NCBI GenBank assembly: GCA_910585905.1
Contig: CAJUID010000004.1
Coordinates: forward strand, 1 to 64,000
Source of the DNA: an uncultured Lachnospiraceae bacterium
GTDB lineage: Bacteria; Bacillota; Clostridia; Lachnospirales; Lachnospiraceae
Length of the DNA: 64,000 nt
Direction of reading: 5' to 3'
In this document: positions 1-8,000 of the stretch, piece by piece
Layout of the letters: every line of letters begins with the position of its first letter
How positions within the stretch are numbered: position 1 is the stretch's first letter
The notes under the pieces: generated by a model
What the model was told of the DNA's origin: nothing
Database searches by the model: none
The model's input: the letters and a program-made list of their open reading frames with translations, nothing else
Made by a program: the position numbers and the translations under genes

Positions 1-21
1 TCCCGGTTGTTCCATCTGGAG

Positions 22-118
22 TTTTTTGAAGAATCATGCAATCACAGAGCAAAATGGCGAAACTCCTCTGCCTATGGATAACTACAGAGTATCCTCTTCA
101 AAAAATGGGGAAAGTCAA
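22..118 (+). repeat. MITE-like repeat A, copy 1 (left end truncated)
   Basis: About 97 bp that match, in inverted orientation, the complete element at 10739-10850. The right arm ends in CTTCAAAAAATGGGGAAAGT followed by CAA, while the outer part of the left arm (TTGACTTTCCCC) is replaced by unrelated sequence. The open frame running through it has no Shine-Dalgarno and is explained by the repeat. Confidence 0.75.
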
Positions 119-119
119 A

Positions 120-338
120 GAAATTACCCAAGAAATCTCTTCCAGATTTTATTTACGGCATTGAAACAACATGCACAAAACATGCCGAAAAGCTGTCAGA
201 CACTACAAAACAAGTAACCTAGTCTCCCAACTGCACTTATCCAATTATCCCCTCTAAAACTTAAACACAACAAATGCCTTCCTAGGATATACTATATGAA
301 AAGTATATCCCAGCAAGGCAAATATATTATCTGCTTAT
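120..338. other. Intergenic, hairpin downstream of the ABC exporter pair
   Basis: No gene is visible. An imperfect hairpin at 276-319 has arms GCCTT/AAGGC and GGATATAC/GTATATCC and lies just past the stop of the minus-strand permease. It has no clear U-tract, so a role as terminator is only possible. Confidence 0.4.
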
Positions 339-1529
339 CTATTTAGAAAAGATAATATGTTCGCTCTGGAACATTTTGGTCAGTCCAAATGCCCCGATCA
401 AAAAATACAGAATATTACTAAACACTGTCAAAAGCATTGTCGTTGTGGAAACCTCAAAACTAAAAACCTGTACCATAGACTGCACACTATTGTAAAGCGG
501 TATCACATAGTGTACTGAATTTGTGCTGGCGCCACTGCCAAACATTGCCGTAATTCCGACTAATGCAGCTACCATCACAAGAGGCGAACAGTAGGTCTGT
601 GCCTCCTTGATGCTCTTAGAAAAAGCAGAGATCAAGGAAATCGCTGTTACCATCACCAGTACAGTCGATAAGATAACAAGCGCCAAGAGCAGATAATCAG
701 CAACGGAATATACCGCACCATTTAGGCTATCCGCCTCCCCACCCGCCAGCTTCGGCATGGATGCAATCGTACCTATTGCACTGGATGTACCGCTTAACAA
801 AGCGATAAATGACAATGCCAATATCTTCCCAAGCGCAATCTGTCCACGCTTAGCTGGTGTAACAAGAAGTGTCGCAATCGTTCCACGCTCCTTCTCCCCT
901 GCAATTGATTCCGGTGCAATTGAAATCACCCCAGAAAAGAGGAACATCAACAGAAGCATCGGCAACATAGAAGAAAAAATACTTGCAGCAGAATCTTCAT
1001 CCGATGCCAAATCATAGGAAACATCATTTGCCTGCCTGTTAATATCAAAACGGTTTGCAAGCAGGCTCTCAAACTCATCCAGCACAGCAGTCATAGCCTG
1101 AAAAGCCGAACTCGAAGATGTCTCAGAAGAATTATAAAAAATTTGTACCTCCGGTACAAAATCAGTACTGCTGCGGTCAATCTGAATGTCTTTTGCAAAA
1201 TTCTCTGGAAAAACAACACAAAGATCAGATTCTTTATTAGTAATATCTTCTTTTGCCTTTTCCAGTTCTTTTTCCGAAGAAATATTTTTTAGGTCAAATC
1301 CAGCCTTTAACATTTCCTGAAGTGACTCTTCTTCTGGAAGGTTCTGTACATAGCCAGATGGCTTTTTATCCTTGTCTACTGAAAACTGGCTGGAAAGCGC
1401 ATCTCCCATAAAACTATACATTACAAAAATCATAATACCTGGCAGCAAGATTGTTGAAAACGCTGTCCTCTTATCCCCAAAAAAACGGGCAATCTCTTTT
1501 TTAAATATTGTTATAATCGCATTATTCAT
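339..1529 (-). CDS. ABC-2 type permease, NatB-like
   Basis: Membrane subunit of an ABC exporter, likely for a small toxic solute or ion as in NatAB; the substrate is unknown. Of 396 residues, one helix lies near 20-42, followed by an extracytoplasmic stretch of about 140 residues, then five more helices from about 185 to 390. This is the usual NatB/CcmB-like ABC-2 layout. I chose the ATG at 1529, which has AGGTG six bases upstream, over an in-frame GTG at 1538. It overlaps the end of the ATPase gene by 8 nt, so the two are probably translationally coupled and function as one transporter. Confidence 0.82.
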   Translation of the reverse strand: MNNAIITIFKKEIARFFGDKRTAFSTILLPGIMIFVMYSFMGDALSSQFSVDKDKKPSGYVQNLPEEESLQEMLKAGFDLKNISSEKELEKAKEDITNKESDLCVVFPENFAKDIQIDRSSTDFVPEVQIFYNSSETSSSSAFQAMTAVLDEFESLLANRFDINRQANDVSYDLASDEDSAASIFSSMLPMLLLMFLFSGVISIAPESIAGEKERGTIATLLVTPAKRGQIALGKILALSFIALLSGTSSAIGTIASMPKLAGGEADSLNGAVYSVADYLLLALVILSTVLVMVTAISLISAFSKSIKEAQTYCSPLVMVAALVGITAMFGSGASTNSVHYVIPLYNSVQSMVQVFSFEVSTTTMLLTVFSNILYFLIGAFGLTKMFQSEHIIFSK

Positions 1530-2301
1530 CCCTATCACCTACGCTTTCTTTATAAATTTCAAAGAAACGGTCTTCCAGGGATAAGCCGTTTTTAACCGCC
1601 TCAAGGGTATCGCAAACAATCATATGTCCATCAACCACCACGCCGACACGGTCACAGACCTTTTCAATCAGGCTGAAAATATGTGTAGAAACAATTACCG
1701 TCTTCCCCTGTTTCTTCAGATCCAGGAGGAAATCTGTCACAACCTTAGCTGTCAGAACATCAAGCCCATTAGTCGGCTCATCAAATATAATAACATTCGG
1801 CCAATGTACAAGTGAAATGGCAAGCGATACTTTCTGCTTCATTCCTGTCGAGAGGTTGGAAACCTTCACTTCAGCAAACTTATCAATACCAAAAATGCCA
1901 AAAAGCATCTTTTTGCGCTCAACCACAGTCTCCCTTGGTACCTGGTGCAGCTCCGAAAAGAAATCGAATAAATAGTTCGGCGTAAAAAAATCTTCTAACT
2001 TTAATTCTGTTGTTAAGAAAGCAATCTTTCGCCGTACATCTTCTGCATTCTTTGTAATGCTGCTCCCATCCACAATAGCATCGCCAGAATCTGGATGGAT
2101 TAACGTTGATAACATGCGGAGCGTTGTTGTTTTTCCAGCTCCATTTGGCCCTAGCAAGCCAAAAATTTCTCCTTCGTACGCCGTAAATGATAAATCATTC
2201 ACAGCATTTTTAGTCTTCTCCTTCGTCCCCTCAATCTTCTGCTGCTTTGCAGAAAGCTTAAAAGTTTTCGAAAGATGATTTGCTTGAATCATTTCTTTCA
2301 T
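1522..2301 (-). CDS. ABC transporter ATP-binding protein, NatA-like
   Basis: ATPase that powers the overlapping permease. Of 259 residues, Walker A GPNGAGKTT is at 51-59, the signature LSTGMKQK lies near 150 and Walker B VIIFDEPTNGLD near 170. These fit the DrrA/NatA branch. A Shine-Dalgarno TTGGAGG precedes the ATG and a strong sigma-A promoter lies at 2323-2351. It is the first gene of a two-gene operon. Exporters of this type handle sodium, antibiotics or peptides, and the sequence does not say which. Confidence 0.88.
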   Translation of the reverse strand: MKEMIQANHLSKTFKLSAKQQKIEGTKEKTKNAVNDLSFTAYEGEIFGLLGPNGAGKTTTLRMLSTLIHPDSGDAIVDGSSITKNAEDVRRKIAFLTTELKLEDFFTPNYLFDFFSELHQVPRETVVERKKMLFGIFGIDKFAEVKVSNLSTGMKQKVSLAISLVHWPNVIIFDEPTNGLDVLTAKVVTDFLLDLKKQGKTVIVSTHIFSLIEKVCDRVGVVVDGHMIVCDTLEAVKNGLSLEDRFFEIYKESVGDRDE

Positions 2302-2322
2302 TATTCTACCTCCAATTTAATT

Positions 2323-2351
2323 AATATATCGTATTCTGTCGTTTCCTGCAA
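2323..2351 (-). promoter_or_regulatory. Sigma-A promoter of the NatAB-like operon
   Basis: Read on the minus strand: -35 TTGCAG, 17-bp spacer, -10 TATATT, about 20 bp before the ATPase ATG. Found by eye from consensus match and spacing. Confidence 0.6.
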
Positions 2352-2459
2352 GTACCTCAGAAAATAATAAGAAAAAAGTAAGGTTTTGCTTTTCAAGAAA
2401 TAAAGAATTCGAAATATTTAGTTTTGTTTATCTATGCTGCCAAAAACGGCAGGACAGTT

Positions 2460-3506
2460 TTAGGAAAGACACAATTCCGCCGGAGTCTTTACAATGCCCT
2501 TTTCTGTGATAAATCCGGTAATGAGATGATGGCTGGTAACATCAAACGCAGGATTATAGATTTTTACACCTTCCACAGTCATTGGTTTCTGATACCACAT
2601 GTGGGACACTTCCTCTGGTTTTCTCTGCTCAATGACAATCTCCTCCCCGGTGGGCGTCCCAAAATCAATAGTAGAAGTCGGCGCACAGACATAAAATGGC
2701 ACATGATACTGTTTTGCTACGGCTGCCACAACAGATGTACCAATTTTATTTGCGGTATCCCCGTTTGCGGCAACTCTGTCACACCCTACCAGAACCGCCT
2801 GCACTAGCCCTTTCTGCATTATGCTTGCTGACATATTATCGCATAGGAGCGTAACATCAATCCCAGCAGAATATAGTTCAAAAGCCGTCAATCTGGCTCC
2901 CTGCAGCAGCGGCCTTGTCTCGTCCACAAAGAGCCGAAAGCCGTACCCTCTTTCGTGGCCTAGATAAACCGGAGCTGTAGCAGTCCCATATTTGCAGGTC
3001 GCAAGCTGCCCAGCATTACAATGTGTCAATATACCATCCCCTGGTTTCAGTAAAGTTAGCCCAAATTCTCCTATTTTACGGCAGACCTCAATATCCTCTC
3101 TCTTAATTGCAAGAGCCTCCATAAGAAGCATTTCTTTTACTTCTTCTACAGAGCTTTTTTTCTGTCCATGGCACACCTGCATCATCCTGTCTAACGCCCA
3201 GGATAAATTAACCGCAGTTGGACGGGAAGAAACCAGATAATCCTTTTGGCGTTCCACTTCCTCCAGGAAAACGACCTTATCATTTGTCTCAATCTGCCCA
3301 GCTAATACAGCAAGCCCAATTGCCGCCGCTACACCGATTGCCGGTGCCCCGCGCACCTTTAACTCGTAAATCGCATCCCAAATATCCTCCGCCGCCCTTA
3401 ACGAAATAAACTCAATCTCATTTGGCAGCTTTGTCTGGTCAATGATAACAAGCGCCCTCTTTTCCTTGTCGTAGCCAACTGTCTCATAATCTAATATTGA
3501 ATCCAT
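2460..3506 (-). CDS. mtnA: S-methyl-5-thioribose-1-phosphate isomerase
   Basis: Converts methylthioribose-1-phosphate to methylthioribulose-1-phosphate in salvage of the S-adenosylmethionine by-product methylthioadenosine. The 348-residue length is normal. Family hallmarks are present: VRGAPAIGVAAA near the N-terminus, the catalytic cysteine in THCNAGQLAT, the catalytic aspartate in CDNMSA, and GCDRVAANGDTANKIGT. The start is the ATG at 3506 behind AGAGGTGG rather than the longer frame. It follows the GntR/ABC operon by 29 bp with no visible promoter of its own. No other methionine-salvage gene is in the window. Confidence 0.92.
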   Translation of the reverse strand: MDSILDYETVGYDKEKRALVIIDQTKLPNEIEFISLRAAEDIWDAIYELKVRGAPAIGVAAAIGLAVLAGQIETNDKVVFLEEVERQKDYLVSSRPTAVNLSWALDRMMQVCHGQKKSSVEEVKEMLLMEALAIKREDIEVCRKIGEFGLTLLKPGDGILTHCNAGQLATCKYGTATAPVYLGHERGYGFRLFVDETRPLLQGARLTAFELYSAGIDVTLLCDNMSASIMQKGLVQAVLVGCDRVAANGDTANKIGTSVVAAVAKQYHVPFYVCAPTSTIDFGTPTGEEIVIEQRKPEEVSHMWYQKPMTVEGVKIYNPAFDVTSHHLITGFITEKGIVKTPAELCLS

Positions 3507-3535
3507 ATTCCACCTCTTTTCTATGCAGTACAAAT

Positions 3536-4204
3536 TTACATATATTTCCTCAGGCCAGCATACTGCGCTGTTTTTGAAAGCGGTCTCTTATACAATAGCA
3601 GCGATATTCCATATTGCAATAATGAACTGACAAAGATTATCCCAAACCCGGAAAGAATCAACAAAGGAAACGGGGCAGAAATGCCAAATGGCAAAGTGTT
3701 CTCGCCTAAATACATTGAAAAATTGTAATAGACTCCAACCACCTGCACCCCAATCACCAAGAAAATGCTTGATACTATAAAATATTTATAGCAAAATGAT
3801 ACATACAGCGTAAATGCTATTACGAAAAAAAAGCAGGCAAGAAACAGAGAAATCCCATCATTATCTGTATATTCCGGGTGAATATAGCGGTTAATACCAT
3901 CTACCAAAAGAACGAGCAGGTAAGACAATATCATACTAATGAAATTGGCAGCAGCTGAAAGGTATGTATGCAGCGCCTTTTTAAACGACGATACTTGTAC
4001 AAGATTTGACACGGACAGGCTTATAATCAACTGCGAAACCCAGATTGGCCCCATCATAAGGAAAACAATCCCAATCCCATTTCCCGGAAAAGAAAGCGCC
4101 ATTACAATGCCTACAAGATACATAATAGCCGCTCCAACAAGAGATAATTTAAAACGATATGCCGACGGCAACAGTTTTATTAATATTTTTAATTGCTTTA
4201 TCAT
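3536..4204 (-). CDS. Integral membrane protein of the GntR-ABC operon
   Basis: About 222 residues with roughly six hydrophobic segments and few soluble stretches, which fits a small ABC-2-like permease half. I do not recognise a named family. Shine-Dalgarno ATGGGGG favours the second of two close ATGs (4204). It lies between another membrane gene (4438-5094) and mtnA; the 227-bp gap upstream contains MITE-like repeat B. By position it is probably a membrane subunit for the ATPase at 5114-5995, as in YtrABCDEF-type clusters. Confidence 0.6.
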   Translation of the reverse strand: MIKQLKILIKLLPSAYRFKLSLVGAAIMYLVGIVMALSFPGNGIGIVFLMMGPIWVSQLIISLSVSNLVQVSSFKKALHTYLSAAANFISMILSYLLVLLVDGINRYIHPEYTDNDGISLFLACFFFVIAFTLYVSFCYKYFIVSSIFLVIGVQVVGVYYNFSMYLGENTLPFGISAPFPLLILSGFGIIFVSSLLQYGISLLLYKRPLSKTAQYAGLRKYM

Positions 4205-4274
4205 TTTCATCCCCCATCTTTCTTAAATTTTGTTTCCCAAACAACCAACACTTTCCTGGCTAAACACCAGGCTA

Positions 4275-4450
4275 GAAGCTACTTAGGAACTGTTCAAAAA
4301 TAACTTTTAATATTACTTGTCTTTTCCTCCGATAGCACCACTCAAAAATTAGTTACATAGCCCGCTATGCGCCTAATTTTTGAGCGGCACTCTCGAAGAA
4401 AAATCCTGCGCACTATTTAAAAGTTATTTCTAAACAGCTACCTAGGAACT
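4275..4450. repeat. MITE-like palindromic element B
   Basis: About 175 bp with nested inverted repeats. The outer arms are CTTAGGAACTGTTCAAAAAT and its imperfect complement near 4411-4443, both leading into AACTTTTAA. The inner arms are ACTCAAAAATTAG/CTAATTTTTGAG around 4342-4384. The 15-mer AGCTAC(T/C)TAGGAACT occurs at both ends (4277-4291 and 4436-4450). It has no coding capacity. It supplies the stop codon of the gene at 4438-5094. Confidence 0.7.
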
Positions 4451-5094
4451 CCCAGAAACCTCCTTGTGACTATATAAATACTACATATGCTTGCCACAAT
4501 AGACAATAACAGATAGACAACAGCTATGCTATAGGATGGCGTATTTAGGTATAAAAAGCGGCAATTGATTGAAGCCAAAAAGAAAAGAAAACCCAAGACC
4601 GAGATTGCTACACGGAAAGAATCAAAAAGCCTTGTGGCCATTATCCCAATTGTCCCATAGAAATATCCCGCAAAAAGAAGTCCTAAAAAGACAGAGATTC
4701 CGCCATCTTTCCCAAAAGCAGACCCTCTCCCATTTTCTGGAAGAATTTCCGAGATAACCACTGCTAAAAGAAGTTCCAGAACAAAATAGAAAAATCTCCT
4801 AAGTATATCTGCTACCATAGCATTCCTAAGAATCTCCTCGCCTTTCGCCGATGACTTTAAATAAAAAAGCTTTTCCGTCTGCTTTGAGGCAATCCCTCCT
4901 GATAATAAATAATTCCCAATAACTTCTACCAGTAAAAAGCTGCAAGTTATGGAAAATCCATAAGCCATGTTTTCCCCGATTTTCCATCGTATCACGCCAT
5001 ATACCAGAATAATAATAGCCGGACAGATTAGAAGGCATAGAATGCGGTATAAATTGCCAGTAAACGCCATATAACATTTAAATAACTGTCTCAT
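4438..5094 (-). CDS. Integral membrane protein of the GntR-ABC operon
   Basis: 218 residues with about six predicted membrane segments (near 15-35, 45-65, 100-120, 135-155, 163-180 and 188-208). No enzymatic motif is visible. Shine-Dalgarno GGGGGGAG precedes the ATG. It lies 19 bp after the ATPase gene and is probably its membrane partner. The TAG stop falls at the outer edge of repeat B, so the natural C-terminus may have been changed by insertion of that element. The family could not be named. Confidence 0.6.
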   Translation of the reverse strand: MRQLFKCYMAFTGNLYRILCLLICPAIIILVYGVIRWKIGENMAYGFSITCSFLLVEVIGNYLLSGGIASKQTEKLFYLKSSAKGEEILRNAMVADILRRFFYFVLELLLAVVISEILPENGRGSAFGKDGGISVFLGLLFAGYFYGTIGIMATRLFDSFRVAISVLGFLFFLASINCRFLYLNTPSYSIAVVYLLLSIVASICSIYIVTRRFLGVPR

Positions 5095-5113
5095 TTATTT
5101 CTCCCCCCTGCCA

Positions 5114-5995
5114 TCAACGAAGCACACTGCTCATCTTCATTACTGCTACACTGATCTGGAACAGAGATGGCACCTCCCTGCTAATATCCAACCCAGCTAA
5201 TTTATCCAAATCTTTCGCAAGACAAATCCCCTCAAACCCATAGGAGCTCTCACTAAAGCTGTACATATGCTGTTTGGCAGCAGCAACATCTTCTGTATTC
5301 CCCTTTACTAGAATATATTTTTCTTTTAAATCCTCTACAAACCCCTGTTCGGCAATTTTCCCATGCTCCATTATTATAGCATAATCTATCACATTTTCCA
5401 TGTCTGTTATATTATGTGTTGAAAAGAGTGCACTATTTGCGCCATTGCCCTCTTCGATATATTCCCGTATCATCCCACAAAGCTTATCCCGCATCAGCGG
5501 GTCCAGCGGAGACGCCGGTTCATCCATTAAAAGACATTCTGTGTCCCTTGCAAATACAGTAGCAAGCGTCAGCTTCATCCTATTTCCATCAGACAGGCTA
5601 TTCACAGTTTTCTTAATTCCCTTTGTTGAAATAGCCAAATCTCGGCAAAGCTCCTGGTATTTATCCCTATCAAAATTATCAAATAACAGGCTGCTAATCT
5701 TCCCAATCTGCGGAATCGTCCACTGAGGCAGGAAAAAGGATCCGGGGCTTGTGTAGCCAAGCCGATCCTTAACTTTCTCCACATTTTCTACTTGCTCATC
5801 AAAATACTGAATTTTACCATGATAGTTTAGCCGTATACCAGACAAGATATTAAGAAGTGTTGTCTTTCCCGCGCCATTTTCTCCAATCAGTGCTGTAGCA
5901 AATCCCTTCGGAATCCTTAACTCCTCAATATCCAAACAAAACCCTTTAAACTTCTTTTCAATCTTTGTTCCATAAATTACATTCTGAAATTCCAT
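5114..5995 (-). CDS. ABC transporter ATP-binding protein, YtrB-like
   Basis: 293-residue ABC ATPase with Walker A IGENGAGKTT (near 37-46), a divergent signature LSDGNRMK and Walker B CLLMDEPASPLD. The C-terminal 80 residues are an extension of unclear role. The association with a YtrA-type GntR regulator (6044-6421) and small membrane proteins matches the ytr operons of Firmicutes, which respond to cell-wall stress such as bacitracin-type antibiotics. That functional link is inference. The start is set by GAGGGAT within a leader motif shared with other genes here. Confidence 0.82.
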   Translation of the reverse strand: MEFQNVIYGTKIEKKFKGFCLDIEELRIPKGFATALIGENGAGKTTLLNILSGIRLNYHGKIQYFDEQVENVEKVKDRLGYTSPGSFFLPQWTIPQIGKISSLLFDNFDRDKYQELCRDLAISTKGIKKTVNSLSDGNRMKLTLATVFARDTECLLMDEPASPLDPLMRDKLCGMIREYIEEGNGANSALFSTHNITDMENVIDYAIIMEHGKIAEQGFVEDLKEKYILVKGNTEDVAAAKQHMYSFSESSYGFEGICLAKDLDKLAGLDISREVPSLFQISVAVMKMSSVLR

Positions 5996-6043
5996 TCTAA
6001 ATCCCTCATTTCCGCATAGTATGAACTCCCAATTATCCGCGCT

Positions 6044-6421
6044 CTACTCTTCTGGCATGACTTGAATCAAGGTTTCCAAAGTTACAATTAATTCTTCCTC
6101 TGTCATGCCGGCAACCCTGGCCGCAGCAATCGCTTCTGACAGACAATCTTCAACTTTCCTTAGATGCTGTTCCCTGAGCATTTCGCTATCCTGGGCATTT
6201 ACATAAAATCCTTTTCCCTGAACCGCTGTCACAAGTCCTTCCTTCTCAAGCTGCTCATACGCTTTCATTGTCGTGATCACACTAATCTTCAGGTCTTTAG
6301 CCAAGCTTCGGATGGAAGGAAGGTATTCGCCCTGCCTCATTTTCCCTGCCAGAATATCAGATTTTAGCTGCTCATAAATCTGCTGATAAATGGGAACCCC
6401 TGAATTCTGTAAAATTCTCAA
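6044..6421 (-). CDS. GntR-family regulator, YtrA subfamily
   Basis: Short GntR regulator of about 125 residues. It has a winged helix (VPIYQQIYEQLKSDILAG, then PSIRSLAKDLKIS) and only a short C-terminal tail, typical of YtrA. The start is a TTG at 6421 with AAAGGAG seven bases upstream; longer frames lack a site. It is the first gene of the operon 6421-2460 and probably represses it. The promoter at 6490-6518 overlaps a palindrome, a plausible self-operator. Confidence 0.82.
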   Translation of the reverse strand: MRILQNSGVPIYQQIYEQLKSDILAGKMRQGEYLPSIRSLAKDLKISVITTMKAYEQLEKEGLVTAVQGKGFYVNAQDSEMLREQHLRKVEDCLSEAIAAARVAGMTEEELIVTLETLIQVMPEE

Positions 6422-6473
6422 AATAACACTCCTTTCTTTCAGCAAAGTAAATCGCCGCTTCCTCATAACTGTA

Positions 6474-6518
6474 TATGTGTTATATATACACTATAATCAC
6501 TTATGCCTATTTTGTCAA
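6474..6518 (-). promoter_or_regulatory. Promoter and likely operator of the GntR operon
   Basis: Minus-strand -35 TTGACA (6513-6518), 17-bp spacer, -10 TATAGT (6490-6495). The -10 runs into the partly palindromic GTGTATATATAACAC (about 6478-6492), placed where a GntR repressor would block initiation. Confidence 0.65.
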
Positions 6519-6530
6519 GATTTTTTTTAA

Positions 6531-6569
6531 GGGGATGCTGCACTATTTTTCATTCGGTGCAGCATCCCC
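6531..6569. other. Perfect 13-bp hairpin
   Basis: Arms GGGGATGCTGCAC and GTGCAGCATCCCC around a 13-nt loop, directly upstream of the GntR promoter. Neither side has a clean U-run after the stem, so it is not a textbook terminator; it may belong to the adjacent repeat. Confidence 0.55.
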
Positions 6570-6578
6570 TATAAAAAT

Positions 6579-6818
6579 ACAGTCAAATCCCCCGCTGCAG
6601 AGCAACAGAGTATGACTTAGCTTCTCTAAAGGAACCATTCGGTTCCTTGGCAAGTTCCGCCCCAAGTGGCGGGGTATTAGGTCTCCGCTTCGCTTCGGTC
6701 GTTGCTAAACGAACATCCACCGGATGTTCAGCAACCCGCGCGCAGTCGCCAAGTGCAAAAGAACTTTTAGTTCCTTGCAAGCTTGCGTTTGACTCGTTGC
6801 TTACGCGAGAATAAAATA
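6579..6818 (+). repeat. Hairpin repeat C, copy 1 (with internal insert)
   Basis: Begins ACAGTCAAATCC then CCGCTGCAGAGCAA and continues with CTTAGCTTCTCTAAAGGAAC. It matches copy 2 (42028-42135) at both ends but carries about 118 extra bases between two GTTCCTT words. The minus-strand frame here has no Shine-Dalgarno and is not a gene. Confidence 0.65.
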
Positions 6819-6871
6819 CTGCTTATCAAATATGTAAATCTCTTTAATCAGTGCATCAAAATATCATAAAA

Positions 6872-6924
6872 ACAAAAAAGGAATGCCACAAACATCCCTT
6901 TTTGAGATGCTTGGCATTCCCTTT
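6872..6924 (-). terminator. Rho-independent terminator of the secreted protein gene
   Basis: Stem GGAATGCCA/TGGCATTCC (6880-6888, 6912-6920) followed, on the minus strand, by a run of six T. It lies 67 bp past the stop of the gene at 6991. Confidence 0.75.
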
Positions 6925-6990
6925 CCTTTATCAACAACCATCAAGCAGTTATTGATCTGAACATGCAACATAACTTAAGTTAAAAACAAA

Positions 6991-7584
6991 TTATTTTGTA
7001 ACCTTAACCTTAATTTTTGCACTCCAGCTACCGTAAACTTTCTTGCTACCGCTCTTCTTGTAAGCACGTACTCTTACATAGTAAGTACCTTTTTTCACGT
7101 TCTTCAGTGTAACAGTTGAAGCCTTAGTTACATTCTTACTCTTAACAGCCTTAGAGAAGTTCTTCTTTGTACTGTACTGAATCTGGTATCCAGCAGCTCC
7201 GGAAACCTTCTTGATCTTTACAGTAATCTTCTTCTTAGCACCCTTAATTGTCTTCTTAGTAGCAGAAACCTTTCCTGGCTTCTTAACAGAAGGCTTTGGA
7301 GTTGGCTTTACAGTCGGCTTTGGAGTAGATGTAGCAGGTGCATCTGTCGGCTTATCAGTAGGTGCATCTGTTGGCTTATCAGTAGGTGCATCTGTTGGTG
7401 CAGTTGTAGCTGTGCTACCGCCGCCATTTGGTCCTGTAATTCCAGGATCACCTGCTGGAGGTGCTACTGATGACACTGCCCCTTTTAAAGAATCAGAACT
7501 AAGTGGGCTTGTAGCTGCAATTGCAATACTACCAACAGTTAAACCTGCTGCTAATGTGATAGCCATAACTTTCTTTAATCTCAT
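6991..7584 (-). CDS. Secreted protein with Thr/Pro linker and FN3-like domain
   Basis: 197 residues, probably exported. An N-terminal signal peptide (MRLKKVMAITLAAGLTVG, ending near an AIA-ATS site) is followed by a Gly/Thr/Pro linker with tandem TDAPTDKP units (about 65-90). A Lys-rich C-terminal domain of about 95 residues follows. Its pattern (KVSGAAGYQIQYS, YYVRVRAYKKSG) is that of fibronectin type III-like domains in Lachnospiraceae surface proteins. The ATG at 7584 has AAGGGAG upstream. It has its own promoter and terminator. A ligand cannot be named. Confidence 0.75.
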   Translation of the reverse strand: MRLKKVMAITLAAGLTVGSIAIAATSPLSSDSLKGAVSSVAPPAGDPGITGPNGGGSTATTAPTDAPTDKPTDAPTDKPTDAPATSTPKPTVKPTPKPSVKKPGKVSATKKTIKGAKKKITVKIKKVSGAAGYQIQYSTKKNFSKAVKSKNVTKASTVTLKNVKKGTYYVRVRAYKKSGSKKVYGSWSAKIKVKVTK

Positions 7585-7643
7585 TACTATTCTCCCTTTC
7601 TTTGTGTACATACTCTATGTACTTTTTTATTACTACACAATAA

Positions 7644-7672
7644 AATATAGTCTTAGTTAGATTATTTGTCAA
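7644..7672 (-). promoter_or_regulatory. Sigma-A promoter of the secreted FN3-like protein
   Basis: Minus strand -35 TTGACA (7667-7672), exactly 17 bp, -10 TATATT (7644-7649), about 60 bp before the start codon. Confidence 0.65.
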
Positions 7673-8000
7673 GCACCCTTTCGCATTTTTTTTGCACCAT
7701 GCAGCATATTTCGTCAATACTAACAAAATCATGTCCAAATTTTCCACGATATTGTTTAAGTTAAACACATAAAATTCCTTATCTTTGACACAATATTTTG
7801 ATTATGTCAATATTGTGTCACACATTATCGGAAAACATTTCCAAAAACACTAGATAGACAAACAATCCAGCCAAAGATATTCGATATTTAAAAGAATAAT
7901 TTCCGTTATTTTGGCATATTCTATTATAATAGAAACTATTTCTGAAAAGAGGTTCTATATGTCAAATATCATCTATTTTACTGCATTCCGTGGATGGAAA
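7673..8000. other. Intergenic; possible 23-codon plus-strand frame
   Basis: AT-rich spacer. A tiny plus-strand frame at 7960-8031 (MSNIIYFTAFRGWK and on) follows AAGAGG and a TATAAT-like hexamer near 7923, but it overlaps the end of the MBL gene. It may be a truncated remnant; I do not call it a gene. Confidence 0.3.

Noticed and set aside
26..217. 63-codon plus-strand frame
   Set aside because: First half is repeat A; no ribosome site and biased, non-protein-like composition.
6583..6780. 65-codon minus-strand frame
   Set aside because: Lies entirely in repeat C copy 1; no Shine-Dalgarno.
7211..7660. 149-codon frame antisense to the secreted protein
   Set aside because: Open only because the Thr/Pro repeats lack stops in the opposite strand.
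7529..7768. 79-codon minus-strand frame
   Set aside because: Covers the promoter and 5' end of the secreted FN3-like protein gene in another frame.
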